From assembly GCF_022343555.1 (NCBI RefSeq), contig NZ_JAKQZH010000001.1:1780108-1844107 (forward strand): DNA of 64,000 bases, in the 5' to 3' direction. This DNA is from Marinobacter sp. C7. GTDB taxonomy: Bacteria > Pseudomonadota > Gammaproteobacteria > Pseudomonadales > Oleiphilaceae. Positions 36,849 to 45,969 of this stretch are shown here, piece after piece. The notes beneath the pieces were generated by a model. That model had not been told where the DNA came from. It did not search any database and saw nothing but the letters and a program-made list of their open reading frames with translations. Position 1 is the stretch's first letter, and each line of letters begins with the position of its first letter. A program made the position numbers and the translations under genes.

Positions 36849-39497
36849 TCAGGATACAGCCTGACTCTTCAATGCCTGCAGATCCCGGGGCTCCACACCC
36901 AGGTCCTGCCACTTTTCAGGATGGCAGGTGAACAACAGGATCTGATGCCGGTGCGCCGCATCAAACAGAATCCGCTTCATCCCGTCCAGCCGTTCCGCAT
37001 CGGAATGCACCAGTGTATCGTCCAGGATAATCAGGGTTGGCCGCCCGGCTTCCCGCAAGAGGTCCGCATACGCCAGTCGGCTGATCAGGCCCATCTGTTC
37101 CCGGGCCCCGAAACTCAGCTCAGTCATCGTTCCCAACTCGCTGCCACGGGAAAACCTGCCGGGCATCAAGTGTTCATCCACTTCCAGCGTTGCTTCCGGG
37201 AAAAGCACAGAAAGGTAGTGATCCAGATGTTTTTGCAGCGGCGCCTGCAGGCGCCGGGTCAGCGCCTGGCGCTTTTCGCTCAGTACGTTCAAGAGCAGAT
37301 CAAGCGCCTCCGCTCTACGGTGTAGTTCCTCGTAGCGGCGATTGGCGTGCTCAAGCTCTCCGGATTTTTCGCTGAGCTGCTCTTCAAGCCCTTCCGCCCC
37401 CCAGGCTTCCAGCCTGACCCTGACATCCCTCAGTTCCCGCTCACGGTTTTCCTGGGCTTTCTGCTGGGTTTCAGCTGCCTGGCGAAAACGTTGGATGTCT
37501 TGTTGCAGCAGGTCCGGTCTGGCGTCACGGATCTTTTTGTCCAGTGACGCGAGAGTTGTTACAAGCTCTGATTCCCGTTTCTCCGATGCCGAGATTCTCT
37601 CAACCAGCTCCTGAAGCTGGCGCTGGCTTTCAGACTTGCTCAGTTCCTCGGCGAGCTGCTCCCATTCACGGTTGGCATTCTGAACATTCTGCCTGGCGGT
37701 CAGAACTGCCTTCTCATGTTGACGCCGGGCAGCTTCCGCCCCGGAAAGACGGCTTTCCACCTGTTTTCTTGCGCGCTCGGCATCGGCGAGACTCGGAGGA
37801 TAGTCGTCAGCCGTCCCCGAAGCGTCCAGCAGAGCATTGAGCTCCTCCTTTCGGGCCTCGAGCTCGGCAAGGGTATCCCGGGTAACCGTCCGGAGGCGTT
37901 CCAGGCCCTGGGGCGCAACCGACAATAGCAGGTCTTCGGAGTGCTTCAGCCTGCTTGTGGCATCCTGATAGTGCGCAAGCTTATGTTCTGCCTCATCAAG
38001 GCTCCGGACACCGAGTTCTCGGAGCTTTTCGTCCAGTGCCTGCTCGAGACGGGCCAGGTTCCGCCGGACACTCGCCAGATCTTCACCACCCGGGTAAATA
38101 CCTAAGCGCCCCACACCGGGAATCTGCATGGTACTCTCGTCCAGGAGGCGGCGTTCGCCCTTGCCCTCGAGGGACTCGTTATTCAGCTCCAGACTTTGCC
38201 CGGGCTCCAACTGCCACGTCAGACGCGTGGCGATCGTCTGTGACCGGATCCGTTCTTCATCAAGTTGGCGCCGGGTGGCTCTGGCTTGTTGCACTGCATC
38301 GGCATCAACCCTGTTCTCCTGCTTCTGTTGTCGGGCCTCGTCCAGTTTTTGCTGGAATTCAGCTGCCTTGTCCAGGCTCTGGCGGGAGGTCTTATACTGT
38401 CCCTGCAGGCGCGCAATCTCCTGCTTCAACCGTGTCCTGATCTCATGCTGGCGGGCTTGCTCGACGATCCTCACCGCCGTGTCGTATTCCTCACGAGCGT
38501 CCCGGACGGCTTGATCGAGGGCAGGCGTGCGGGCTTCTTCCTCCACCAGGAGTTCCCGGGCTTTACAGAGATCAGCCTCCCTCTGCTCCAGCTTCTTTCC
38601 CTGGCTCTGCATCTGTTCCCGGTTCTGGTGAAGCAGCTTCAGATGCTGGCGAACATGATCGAGTGTTTCCTGCTCCCTCAATTGTTGCGCCTGAAGTGAC
38701 TCCACTTGCCGCAAGTGCTGCTGCGCCTGCTCCATCCTCCGGCGGGCCTCTTCCCAGGGCCGGTCCCTGTTGGCTCGCTCAAACTCCGATGTCAGGATTC
38801 CGAGGCGATCAACCTGGGCCTGGTATTGTTCTATCCGGGCTCCGAGTTCAGCGATTTCAGCCTCCAACCCGGCCCGCTCTTTTTCCAGTTGCAGGTACTC
38901 TCCCCGGGGTTTTCCGGTTCCGGTCAGCAGTTCTGCCCGTTGCTTTTCAATGGCCTGGATTACGTCGTCGCCCCCGGTGCTGGCTACCTCACCAACCAGA
39001 TTGTTCAGGGCGGACTTCAGATGATCACCGGCGTGCTCAACTGCCTTTTCGATATCCTGGCCGGTGCCCTGCTCGACCCAAAGCAACCCCGGGATACCCC
39101 AGTGTTCCTCCTTACTACCGCCCTTTTTCGGGAACTGGTAGCCCAGAAGCTCGGCGAGTTTTTCTTCAGCTTCCTCACCGCTGAAACTCTGACCATCGAT
39201 TTGCAGGTCACAACGTTTTCGCTGTAGGAAGCTTTTTGTCAGCGACCATTGATGACCACCGTGCTCGAAGCTCAGCTCAATTGCCGGGGCGGCAGCAGAG
39301 TCGCCCCACGGGCGCAGGTCTTCAACCGATTTGGAGCGATGACGCTCGAAAAAAGCTGCCCGGATGGCTCGCACCAGGGTGCTTTTCCCGGATTCATTGG
39401 GACCGTGTATCAGATTGATACCCGGCTGTAAGTCGTCCAGAGCGATGGGAGTTCGAAACTGCCGCACCTGTTCAATACGCAGCCGCTGGAGCTTCAC
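36849..39497 (-). CDS. SbcC/Rad50-like ATPase (YhaN type)
   Basis: An 882-residue SMC-like ATPase. Walker A is GPNESGKST near residue 34; the ABC signature and Walker B are in LSFGAREQMGLISRLAYADL and TLIILDDTLVHSD near the C-terminus. Between them lies a long coiled coil (about 180-720, Glu/Gln/Arg-rich). No CxxC zinc hook is present at the middle, which separates it from classical Rad50/SbcC and fits the YhaN branch. It starts on GTG, overlapping the nuclease stop (GTGA). With its partner it probably processes DNA ends or hairpins. Confidence 0.85.
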   Translation of the reverse strand: MKLQRLRIEQVRQFRTPIALDDLQPGINLIHGPNESGKSTLVRAIRAAFFERHRSKSVEDLRPWGDSAAAPAIELSFEHGGHQWSLTKSFLQRKRCDLQIDGQSFSGEEAEEKLAELLGYQFPKKGGSKEEHWGIPGLLWVEQGTGQDIEKAVEHAGDHLKSALNNLVGEVASTGGDDVIQAIEKQRAELLTGTGKPRGEYLQLEKERAGLEAEIAELGARIEQYQAQVDRLGILTSEFERANRDRPWEEARRRMEQAQQHLRQVESLQAQQLREQETLDHVRQHLKLLHQNREQMQSQGKKLEQREADLCKARELLVEEEARTPALDQAVRDAREEYDTAVRIVEQARQHEIRTRLKQEIARLQGQYKTSRQSLDKAAEFQQKLDEARQQKQENRVDADAVQQARATRRQLDEERIRSQTIATRLTWQLEPGQSLELNNESLEGKGERRLLDESTMQIPGVGRLGIYPGGEDLASVRRNLARLEQALDEKLRELGVRSLDEAEHKLAHYQDATSRLKHSEDLLLSVAPQGLERLRTVTRDTLAELEARKEELNALLDASGTADDYPPSLADAERARKQVESRLSGAEAARRQHEKAVLTARQNVQNANREWEQLAEELSKSESQRQLQELVERISASEKRESELVTTLASLDKKIRDARPDLLQQDIQRFRQAAETQQKAQENRERELRDVRVRLEAWGAEGLEEQLSEKSGELEHANRRYEELHRRAEALDLLLNVLSEKRQALTRRLQAPLQKHLDHYLSVLFPEATLEVDEHLMPGRFSRGSELGTMTELSFGAREQMGLISRLAYADLLREAGRPTLIILDDTLVHSDAERLDGMKRILFDAAHRHQILLFTCHPEKWQDLGVEPRDLQALKSQAVS

Positions 39498-40615
39498 TGG
39501 TTCACCCCCTGATCGCGGCTTTTCAGCATTCCCGCCAGGATTGCCAGGGCATCCCGCGCCGGCCCCGGGGAATCCCCTCCCTGACGCATTTGCAGTTCTT
39601 CAATGACGTCTCCGAGATAGCCATCAGCGTGCAGGGACGCGATGTCATCTTCGGTGGGCTCGAGTTGGAGTGATGCTCGATCGCAGGCCACGCTCCGGAA
39701 TCGGGCCTCAGCCAGGGAGAGCGCATGATCAAGGCGCTGTAGCCCCTCCAGGGTGATGGCACCATCCAGTCTGATATCCAGCACCGAGGTTTCCGGGAGT
39801 TCTTCCATACGCTCGATCAGCCTGTCCAGGTCGGACGGCACCGACAAGGTTTCCCGCCACTGATGCCACCGATAGCGCGCGATTTCGTGGCTTGTTATCT
39901 CGGGGACAGCTCCGGGCTCAGGAATGGTGACCACCAGGGCGTAGCCTGCATCGTTATTCCGGAAGCGCTCAGGTTCCGGTGTACCGCTGTACCAGGTTCG
40001 TTCGTTGATCTCTTTGGTACCGTGCCAATCGCCCAGGGCAAGATAGTCAAGGTTGGCCAGATCAACCCGGTCCGGCGCGATCGGATTGGTTGAATCCACG
40101 TCATCCGGCAGCACCCCCTGCACACTGCCATGAGCCAGGCCGATACGGAGAAAGCCTTGGGGCGTTTCCCGATCCTTGAAGTCTTCTGTGAGGTCAGTGT
40201 AGGTATGACGCTGGGTCAGCGGTGCCGTCAGGACCGCAAGACGCTGCTCTTCCAGCAGGATGACACCGGCCTCCAGCGCCAGGTGGATATTTCCGGGTAC
40301 AGCATCAAGACGCCGGGCCCGTGTCCAGACGCTTTCAGCAAGGGCAGCGTCGTGGTTACCGGGGAGCATTATCCAGGGGCCCTTGAATACACTGGTGGCA
40401 TTGAAGACTCGGCGGATTGTCCGGTCGGAAACCGCCTGGGCGTCAAACACATCGCCCGCCACCAGGACCGCATCGCATTCCTGCTCGACTGCCAGTTGTG
40501 CCAGCTTTTCAATCGCTGCGTATCGGGCCTCTACCAGCGCGGCACCATCTTCGGTTTCAAATCGGCTGAACGACCGGCCCATCTGCCAGTCAGCGGTATG
40601 AAGAAATCTGGGCAC
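39494..40615 (-). CDS. SbcD/Mre11-like DNA repair metallophosphoesterase (YhaO type)
   Basis: The protein shows metallophosphoesterase motifs FLHTADWQMG, VLVAGDVFDA, LPGNHD and later GLAHGS, the set of metal ligands in SbcD/Mre11 nucleases. I start at GTG 40615, seven bases after AGGGG; the ATG at 40639 would add eight residues. The C-terminal capping region is about 120 residues. It forms an operon with the SbcC-like ATPase, with which it shares a stop/start overlap. Confidence 0.87.
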   Translation of the reverse strand: MPRFLHTADWQMGRSFSRFETEDGAALVEARYAAIEKLAQLAVEQECDAVLVAGDVFDAQAVSDRTIRRVFNATSVFKGPWIMLPGNHDAALAESVWTRARRLDAVPGNIHLALEAGVILLEEQRLAVLTAPLTQRHTYTDLTEDFKDRETPQGFLRIGLAHGSVQGVLPDDVDSTNPIAPDRVDLANLDYLALGDWHGTKEINERTWYSGTPEPERFRNNDAGYALVVTIPEPGAVPEITSHEIARYRWHQWRETLSVPSDLDRLIERMEELPETSVLDIRLDGAITLEGLQRLDHALSLAEARFRSVACDRASLQLEPTEDDIASLHADGYLGDVIEELQMRQGGDSPGPARDALAILAGMLKSRDQGVNQ

Positions 40616-40756
40616 AAGCGATCCCCTGTCTGAATACATGCTGTCTCAACACGCACACAAGGTTACCGGTAGTTGATAAGAATTGCACAACACTCTGATT
40701 GGCGGGCGCTTTACGGAATCGAACGGAAGATCCGGAGAGCGGGAGAGCATCGACGC

Positions 40757-40786
40757 GGGGTCAGATGAAAGCTTTCATCTGACCCC
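40757..40786. repeat. Perfect 30-bp palindrome, REP-like
   Basis: GGGGTCAGATGAAAG followed exactly by its reverse complement, with no spacer. It lies ten bases downstream of the outer-membrane protein gene (minus strand), where it could end transcription. The GGGGTCAGA edges recall the repeat ends of many gammaproteobacterial REP elements. The last bases of the window (GGTCTGACCC) recall one half. Confidence 0.7.
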
Positions 40787-40795
40787 TCTTTCGGT

Positions 40796-41404
40796 TCAGA
40801 AAAGGAATTCGGGGCCGATGCTAAAGACGTTGATGTCGGACTCACCGGTTTCGTCCTCGTCGCCGACATCCATGAGAAAGTCCCAGTCAGCCCGTACCCG
40901 GAAATTCTCGGAAACGTTAAAGCTGGCACCGAGCCCGGTTCTGAGAGCGACCCCGGTGTCATCGTCGCTGAAACGGAGATTCCCCCCACTGGTCTGCGCA
41001 GTGGCTTCATAGTTCAGCTGCCAGAACATTGCGCCGGCTTTGGCAAACACCTTGAAACGCCCCGCTCTCGGCATACCCAGCTGCAGCGTCGCATCGAAAA
41101 AGTGACCTTCGACTTCGGCAGAGGCAAAGCCGAGGCCTTCGACTGTGCCCGACGCGGAAACTTCATCCAGGTAACGGTAGCCAAACTCGAAGTTGGCAAA
41201 ACCGATATACTCGGAACCACCATAGAGACGAGCCGTCACGGCGCTGTCGTCACAGGAGGAAATTTCAGCCCCGGAACAGAAATCATCAACTTCAGCCTGG
41301 CCCACGGAAAGGCCAAAATATCCGGGATAGAACTCCACAGCCTGGGCGTTGGATACCCAGATGGAACTAACGGCGATAGCAGCGAATAGTGTTCTTGTTT
41401 TCAT
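40796..41404 (-). CDS. OmpA-like small outer-membrane beta-barrel protein
   Basis: A 202-residue protein with a signal peptide (cleavage near SNAQA-VEF, residue 23), then alternating beta strands with aromatic belts and a C-terminal Phe (IGPEFLF). Size fits an eight-strand barrel. One Cys pair (DFCSGAEISSC) may form a loop disulfide. Specific function unknown. It follows its own likely promoter and is separated from the lipoprotein gene by 24 bp on the same strand, so the two may be co-transcribed. Confidence 0.82.
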   Translation of the reverse strand: MKTRTLFAAIAVSSIWVSNAQAVEFYPGYFGLSVGQAEVDDFCSGAEISSCDDSAVTARLYGGSEYIGFANFEFGYRYLDEVSASGTVEGLGFASAEVEGHFFDATLQLGMPRAGRFKVFAKAGAMFWQLNYEATAQTSGGNLRFSDDDTGVALRTGLGASFNVSENFRVRADWDFLMDVGDEDETGESDINVFSIGPEFLF

Positions 41405-41428
41405 AGCAGTGACTTCCCTTTCGTTTTA

Positions 41429-42418
41429 TCAGTACAGTGGTGCCACACCAATGTCCTGGCAGTTATCGAAACTCTCTGATTGCCCGTTGACCCAAACAGC
41501 AACACCGGTCGCCGGCGCGGTCCCCCCTGCACTGGAGCCAAACCGGACCTGCGCTTCACCGTTACTGGAAACGCTGATAATGCCCTCGACCGGACAGGTC
41601 TGCGAATCCTCAAAGAGGATGGAAGTGGGTGTTCCTATGTTGACGTAGCCATTGATGGACGAGCCTACGAGCTTGCCCTGAATCCCGATTCGCGTGGAGG
41701 AGCCCGCCCGGTCGAGCCGAGTCTCGGCCGCACTCAGAGCCACATAGCGCTGCCCCCGTTTATACTCCAGGCCCGAGATGGCTTCTGTTACACAACCATC
41801 CTCACTGTCAAATTCATATTCAAAGACAAAACCGCTCCGCCCCTTGATGACCAGAGCTTCGTCAGAACTGTCGGCCCCTGAGCCGATGGCCACTCCCGTG
41901 ATGTTGTAATCCTCAAAGCCTTCACGGGTCTGGGAAGTGTTGGTTTGCGCCGTTTGTCTGTCCACGTACCGGTAACTGCCACTGAGGCGAACGGAGCCCG
42001 CACCCGTCGCAACCTCACACTGGTCAAAGCTCCACTGCTCATCCGTATCGGTACCAGAGCCCAAATAACTGACTGTCGCTGTGCCACCACCCTTGCACTG
42101 AATGGAACCAGCCTTCCCACCGCTCTGGCTGACGAGATTGCCGCGAACGTTGTCCACCAATGTGAAGCCCTCTTCGAGGTCGCTGTATAATCCCAGCATT
42201 CCTCCAATATCGCTCCCCACGGATATGTCTATCGTTTGGCCCGCGTAGTTCTGAGTATCCATTTCCAGCGTATACACCGGAAGGTCCGGCGATTCACACG
42301 CCAGGGCAGCCACCGTATCGCCACCATCGCTATTCCCGCTCCCGCCCCCACCGCAGGCAACCAGGGAGGCCGCTCCCAGAATCAGGGATCCTTTCCTCAG
42401 CGCACGTGTAACGTCCAT
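41429..42418 (-). CDS. Uncharacterised lipoprotein
   Basis: Start chosen at ATG 42418, nine bases after GGAGG. The signal peptide ends in SLVAC (Cys22), followed by a Gly/Ser/Asp linker (GGGGSGNSDGGD), so it is a lipoprotein. The mature part of about 300 residues is beta-rich with several Cys residues and repeated Ser/Gly/Thr-rich strands, suggesting a beta-sandwich or solenoid. I recognise no family. It lies 24 bp before the outer-membrane protein gene. Confidence 0.7.
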   Translation of the reverse strand: MDVTRALRKGSLILGAASLVACGGGGSGNSDGGDTVAALACESPDLPVYTLEMDTQNYAGQTIDISVGSDIGGMLGLYSDLEEGFTLVDNVRGNLVSQSGGKAGSIQCKGGGTATVSYLGSGTDTDEQWSFDQCEVATGAGSVRLSGSYRYVDRQTAQTNTSQTREGFEDYNITGVAIGSGADSSDEALVIKGRSGFVFEYEFDSEDGCVTEAISGLEYKRGQRYVALSAAETRLDRAGSSTRIGIQGKLVGSSINGYVNIGTPTSILFEDSQTCPVEGIISVSSNGEAQVRFGSSAGGTAPATGVAVWVNGQSESFDNCQDIGVAPLY

Positions 42419-42700
42419 TATTGTTATCCTCCAACTGCCACATCCTTGGTCGGTCGACAATGTTCAATTACTGACCAGTCCACTACAAAGATAGACCATC
42501 TGATCAGGGAGCAAGTTAAAAATCACAGAAATTCAGCATAGATTTCGCTCTGATACGGGGCATTTAGAGAAACAATGTCAAACTTTGTAAAATATCGGTC
42601 AGCCTGTACGGATTTATAATGCTCATGCGATAACGACAATCGCTTCTGGCCTCACGTACACGTACTAATATCCGCAACAGATACTCAGGAGCCTTTCACG

Positions 42701-43081
42701 ATGAAAACAGTTCAGGAGATGGTTCAAGCTGCGAAAGCCGACATCCGGGAAGTTCCACTGGAACAATCCGAGGAAGCCATCAAACAGGCCGACCTGTTGA
42801 TTGATGTGCGCGAAGCAGACGAATTTCACGCCGGTCACATCCCGGGAGCCGTCAACATTCCCAGGGGCATTCTCGAGTTCAAACTGACCAACGATCCGGC
42901 CCTGGAGGATCGGGGGCTGAATATGGTGATCTATTGCAAGAACAGCGGGCGTTCCGCCCTCTCCGCCAAGGCGATGAAGGAGATGGGGTATATTCACGTT
43001 CAGTCTATAGCCGGCGGGATCGACGCCTGGCAGGAGGCTGGCAAGCCTTTGGTCAAGCCGGACCTGCCCGAGTTCAACTGA
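42701..43081 (+). CDS. Rhodanese-domain protein
   Basis: A single-domain sulfurtransferase of 126 residues. It shows LIDVREADEFHAGHIPGAVNIPRG and the active-site loop YCKNSGRS with the catalytic Cys. No signal peptide is present. Small rhodaneses move sulfane sulfur for tRNA modification, cofactors or sulfide detoxification. The next gene set is the thiamine operon with its own riboswitch, so a link to thiamine sulfur is possible but not shown. Confidence 0.92.
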   Translation: MKTVQEMVQAAKADIREVPLEQSEEAIKQADLLIDVREADEFHAGHIPGAVNIPRGILEFKLTNDPALEDRGLNMVIYCKNSGRSALSAKAMKEMGYIHVQSIAGGIDAWQEAGKPLVKPDLPEFN

Positions 43082-43118
43082 TCCGCCTGGTTTTCGGGCG
43101 GGCAAACATGCCTGACAT

Positions 43119-43126
43119 GCTATACT
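43119..43126 (+). promoter_or_regulatory. Extended -10 promoter for the thiamine operon
   Basis: GCTATACT (TGnTATACT in context, 43118-43126) lies about ten bases before the riboswitch P1 stem, the expected spacing. The -35 region is weak, as is common with an extended -10. Confidence 0.55.
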
Positions 43127-43134
43127 GGCTGCCA

Positions 43135-43219
43135 CTCAACGGGGTGCCCTCCTCAAACACCGGGGGCTGAGACCATACCCGCGGAACCTGATCCGGATCA
43201 TGCCGGCGAAGGGATTGAG
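43135..43219 (+). ncRNA. TPP riboswitch (THI element)
   Basis: The P1 helix is CTCAA (43135-43139) with TTGAG (43215-43219). Between them are the conserved GGGGTGCCC, GGCTGAGA, ACCC and GAACCTGATCCGGAT-type blocks of the thi-box. It precedes thiB. Thiamine pyrophosphate binding should lower expression of the uptake operon. Confidence 0.95.
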
Positions 43220-43254
43220 CGTTCACCGTTCTGATGAAACCGTGGCATGGTCCC

Positions 43255-43273
43255 CCTCCGATCCAGATCGAGG
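43255..43273 (+). promoter_or_regulatory. Hairpin likely sequestering the thiB ribosome site
   Basis: CCTC (43255-43258) and CGAT (from 43259) can pair with ATCG and AGG (to 43273), burying the GAGGA ribosome site located eight bases before thiB. No poly-T terminator is seen after the riboswitch. This points to translational control, an inference from pairing. Confidence 0.45.
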
Positions 43274-43282
43274 ACGCGAACC

Positions 43283-44287
43283 ATGCTCAGACAGTCCCTG
43301 CCCTTGCTGGCAGCCATTAGCCTGCCACTCGTTGCCAATGCAACGGATAACAACACCCTGACTGTTTATACGCACCCGTCGTTTGCTGCCGACTGGGGGC
43401 CTGGCCCGGGCGTAAAAGAGGCGTTCGAGCAACAATGCGGTTGCTCTCTCGACTATGTCGTCCTCGAGAGCGGCGGCGACATACTGCAACGCCTGCGGCT
43501 TGAAGGGCAGTCGACCGACGCTGACGTGGTTCTCGGACTGGACACCGGCACCATGGAAACCGCCCGCCAGACCGGCCTGCTTGCTCCCCATGACATCAAG
43601 CTTGATGCACTCGACCTGCCCGTCGACTGGCAGGACTCTCTCTTCGTGCCATATGACTGGGGCTATTTTGCCTTCGTCTACGACACCGAGGAGCTGCCCG
43701 ATCCACCGAAAAGCCTGGAAGAACTGGTCAACGCCCCCAACGATCTCCAGGTAATCATCCAGGACCCCCGGACCAGCACACCCGGCCTCGGCCTTCTGCT
43801 CTGGATGAAGGCAGTCTATGGCGATCGTGCGGGCGAGAAGTGGCAGGCGCTCAGCGACAACATCCTCACCACCACAAAGAGCTGGAGCGACGGCTATTTC
43901 TCGCTTTTCATGAACGGTGAAGCGCCCATGATCCTCTCCTATTCCACCTCCCCGGCATACCACATGGCCATCGACAAAACCGATCGCTACCAGGCGGCGG
44001 AATTTGAGGAAGGCCATTACCTGCAGGTTGAGGTAGCGGCAATGGTAGAGCCCTCGGATCAGAAAGATCTGGCCGGAGAGTTCCTGCGATTTATCCTGAC
44101 ACCGGATTTCCAGCGCCATATACCGCTCAAGAACGTGATGTACCCGGCCATAGACCTGGGTGACGAATTACCGGACGTTTTTGCTCGACTGATTCAGCCG
44201 GACGCCACCCTGTTTATCGACCCCGCCAGGGTGGCCGAAAGACGCAAAGCCTGGCTGGACGAATGGCTGAACGCAATGATTCCGTGA
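43283..44287 (+). CDS. thiB: Thiamine ABC transporter, periplasmic binding protein
   Basis: A 334-residue protein started at ATG 43283, with GAGGA eight bases upstream. A signal peptide (LPLLAAISLPLVANA, residues about 5-19) precedes a type II binding fold with LTVYTHPSFAADWGPG, DADVVLGLDT and FMNGEAPMILSYSTSP, all typical of ThiB, which binds thiamine and its phosphates. Its stop shares one base with the thiP start. Confidence 0.95.
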   Translation: MLRQSLPLLAAISLPLVANATDNNTLTVYTHPSFAADWGPGPGVKEAFEQQCGCSLDYVVLESGGDILQRLRLEGQSTDADVVLGLDTGTMETARQTGLLAPHDIKLDALDLPVDWQDSLFVPYDWGYFAFVYDTEELPDPPKSLEELVNAPNDLQVIIQDPRTSTPGLGLLLWMKAVYGDRAGEKWQALSDNILTTTKSWSDGYFSLFMNGEAPMILSYSTSPAYHMAIDKTDRYQAAEFEEGHYLQVEVAAMVEPSDQKDLAGEFLRFILTPDFQRHIPLKNVMYPAIDLGDELPDVFARLIQPDATLFIDPARVAERRKAWLDEWLNAMIP

Positions 44288-45969
44288 TGCGTCACTCTCC
44301 CTTCGGATACACGCAGGCGCCATTCAGCCATCCGGCCTGGCAGATTGGCCCGGGCCTGACCATCGCCTGCGGCCTGATTGCGTTGACCGTTACCGGCGTG
44401 GCAGCGCTGCTTTGGCAGGCTCACCTGCCGGAGGTGTCCGAGCTGTGGCGGAACCGTTACCTGAATAACGTCATTCGCTTCACTGTCTGGCAAGCAACCG
44501 TTTCCACTGCCCTCAGCCTGCTGCTGGGGCTGTTCATTGCTCTCGCTCTCGTCCGGCAGCCACGATTCCCCGGCAGAAGACTGCTACTGCGTGTGATGGA
44601 GCTGAGCCTGGTTCTGCCCACGATCGTGGCAGTGTCGGGGTTGGTGGCTGTATATGGAAGACACGGATGGCTGACCGCCATCGTTGAACAGTGGACCACG
44701 GTCCGATGGAATCTCTACGGGCTGAACGGCATCGTGCTGGCCCATGTTTTTTTCAATGCGCCACTGGCTGGCCGGATCCTGCTCCAGGCGCTGGAATCGG
44801 TCCCCGCCCCACGTCGCCGTATTGCCAGTCAACTGGGGCTGAAAGGCCGGTGGCTCTGGCGCACCCTGGATTGGCCGGCCGTGCGCCGCGTGTTGCCGGG
44901 AGTGGCAGCACTGGTATTCACTCTGTGTTTTACCAGCTTCGCCATTGTGATGACCTTGGGCGGCGGTCCGGCGTCAACGACTCTTGAAGTAGCCATCTAT
45001 CAGTCTCTGCGATTTGAATTCGATTTCGGTCGAGCGGCCCTGCTGGCGGTCGTGCAGTTATTGATCTGCGGTGCGCTTTGGTTCCTGATGGTACGTCGAA
45101 GTTTGTCCGCTAACCTCTCGCCAGCACGTGAATTTCCGGAATCCATACCCCGGCCGGACAGCCAGGGAGTCAGGCGGCTCCAGGATGTAGCCCTGTTGCT
45201 ATGTTTTTCCCTTTTTCTCTTGCTGCCACTGGCCGCGGTCCTCTTCCGCGGCCTGCCCGGACTCGCTACGGTAGCGATAAACGGTGGTCAGCCCCTGAAC
45301 GAGATGACGGAGGCAACGCTGCGTAGCTTTGCCATTGCCCTGCCTGCCGGTGCCTTTTCTGTGTTCTCCGGCCTGCTTGTTCTCTCCATGTCCAGCCGGG
45401 GTGGTGGTCACCTCTCGAGGTTATCTTCAGTCGCAACAGCTGTCCCGCTGATGGTGCCTCCAATTGTCCTGGGCACGGCGCTGTTCCTGCTTCTCCGACC
45501 AAGCCTCGGAAATTCCTATGACGGTCTGGCCCTCGTTGCCCTGATAAACGGGGTGATGGCATTGCCGTTCGTCACGCAGCTTATGAGAGGCCCGCTGAAT
45601 AATCTGGACAAATCCACGGTGCGTCAGGCAGATCAGCTTGGGCTCCGCGGCTGGTATCGTTGGCGCTGGCTGCATTGGCCGCGACTCAAGCGTCCGCTTG
45701 CTCTTGCCATGGCCTATGGAACGGGCCTGTCACTGGGAGACTTTGGCGTTATTGCGTTGTTCGGCACGCCGGGACAACCCACGATACCGGTTCTGCTTTA
45801 CCAGCAGCTGGGCAGCTACCGCATGGACCTTGCGGCCGGCACGGCTCTGTGGCTCGTCTGCTTGTTGCTGCTGGTCTTTGCCGCCTTCAGTTTGCCCGGC
45901 TACAGACGTAATCACAGGAACCTCGCAGGCAATGTGTTCAAGGCACTCGCGGAGGGCCGCCATGCTTGA
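44287..45969 (+). CDS. thiP: Thiamine ABC transporter permease
   Basis: A 560-residue permease made of two fused BPD-type membrane halves, about 12 TM segments, as in ThiP. Each half carries an EAA-type loop: LNGIVLAHVFFNAPLAGRIL then SQLGLKGRW in the first, and RQADQLGLRGWYRWRWLHWP in the second. Started at ATG 44287, sharing one base with the thiB stop; the eight codons before it are an upstream reading-frame extension. It overlaps thiQ by eight bases. Confidence 0.95.
   Translation: MRHSPFGYTQAPFSHPAWQIGPGLTIACGLIALTVTGVAALLWQAHLPEVSELWRNRYLNNVIRFTVWQATVSTALSLLLGLFIALALVRQPRFPGRRLLLRVMELSLVLPTIVAVSGLVAVYGRHGWLTAIVEQWTTVRWNLYGLNGIVLAHVFFNAPLAGRILLQALESVPAPRRRIASQLGLKGRWLWRTLDWPAVRRVLPGVAALVFTLCFTSFAIVMTLGGGPASTTLEVAIYQSLRFEFDFGRAALLAVVQLLICGALWFLMVRRSLSANLSPAREFPESIPRPDSQGVRRLQDVALLLCFSLFLLLPLAAVLFRGLPGLATVAINGGQPLNEMTEATLRSFAIALPAGAFSVFSGLLVLSMSSRGGGHLSRLSSVATAVPLMVPPIVLGTALFLLLRPSLGNSYDGLALVALINGVMALPFVTQLMRGPLNNLDKSTVRQADQLGLRGWYRWRWLHWPRLKRPLALAMAYGTGLSLGDFGVIALFGTPGQPTIPVLLYQQLGSYRMDLAAGTALWLVCLLLLVFAAFSLPGYRRNHRNLAGNVFKALAEGRHA

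Noticed and set aside
43255..43282. Transcription terminator after the TPP riboswitch
   Set aside because: The hairpin there has no T tract and fits ribosome-site sequestration instead.
45638..45961. N-terminal extension of ThiQ
   Set aside because: The extra 108 codons overlap thiP, which has the real transmembrane segments there; ATG 45962 gives a normal ThiQ.
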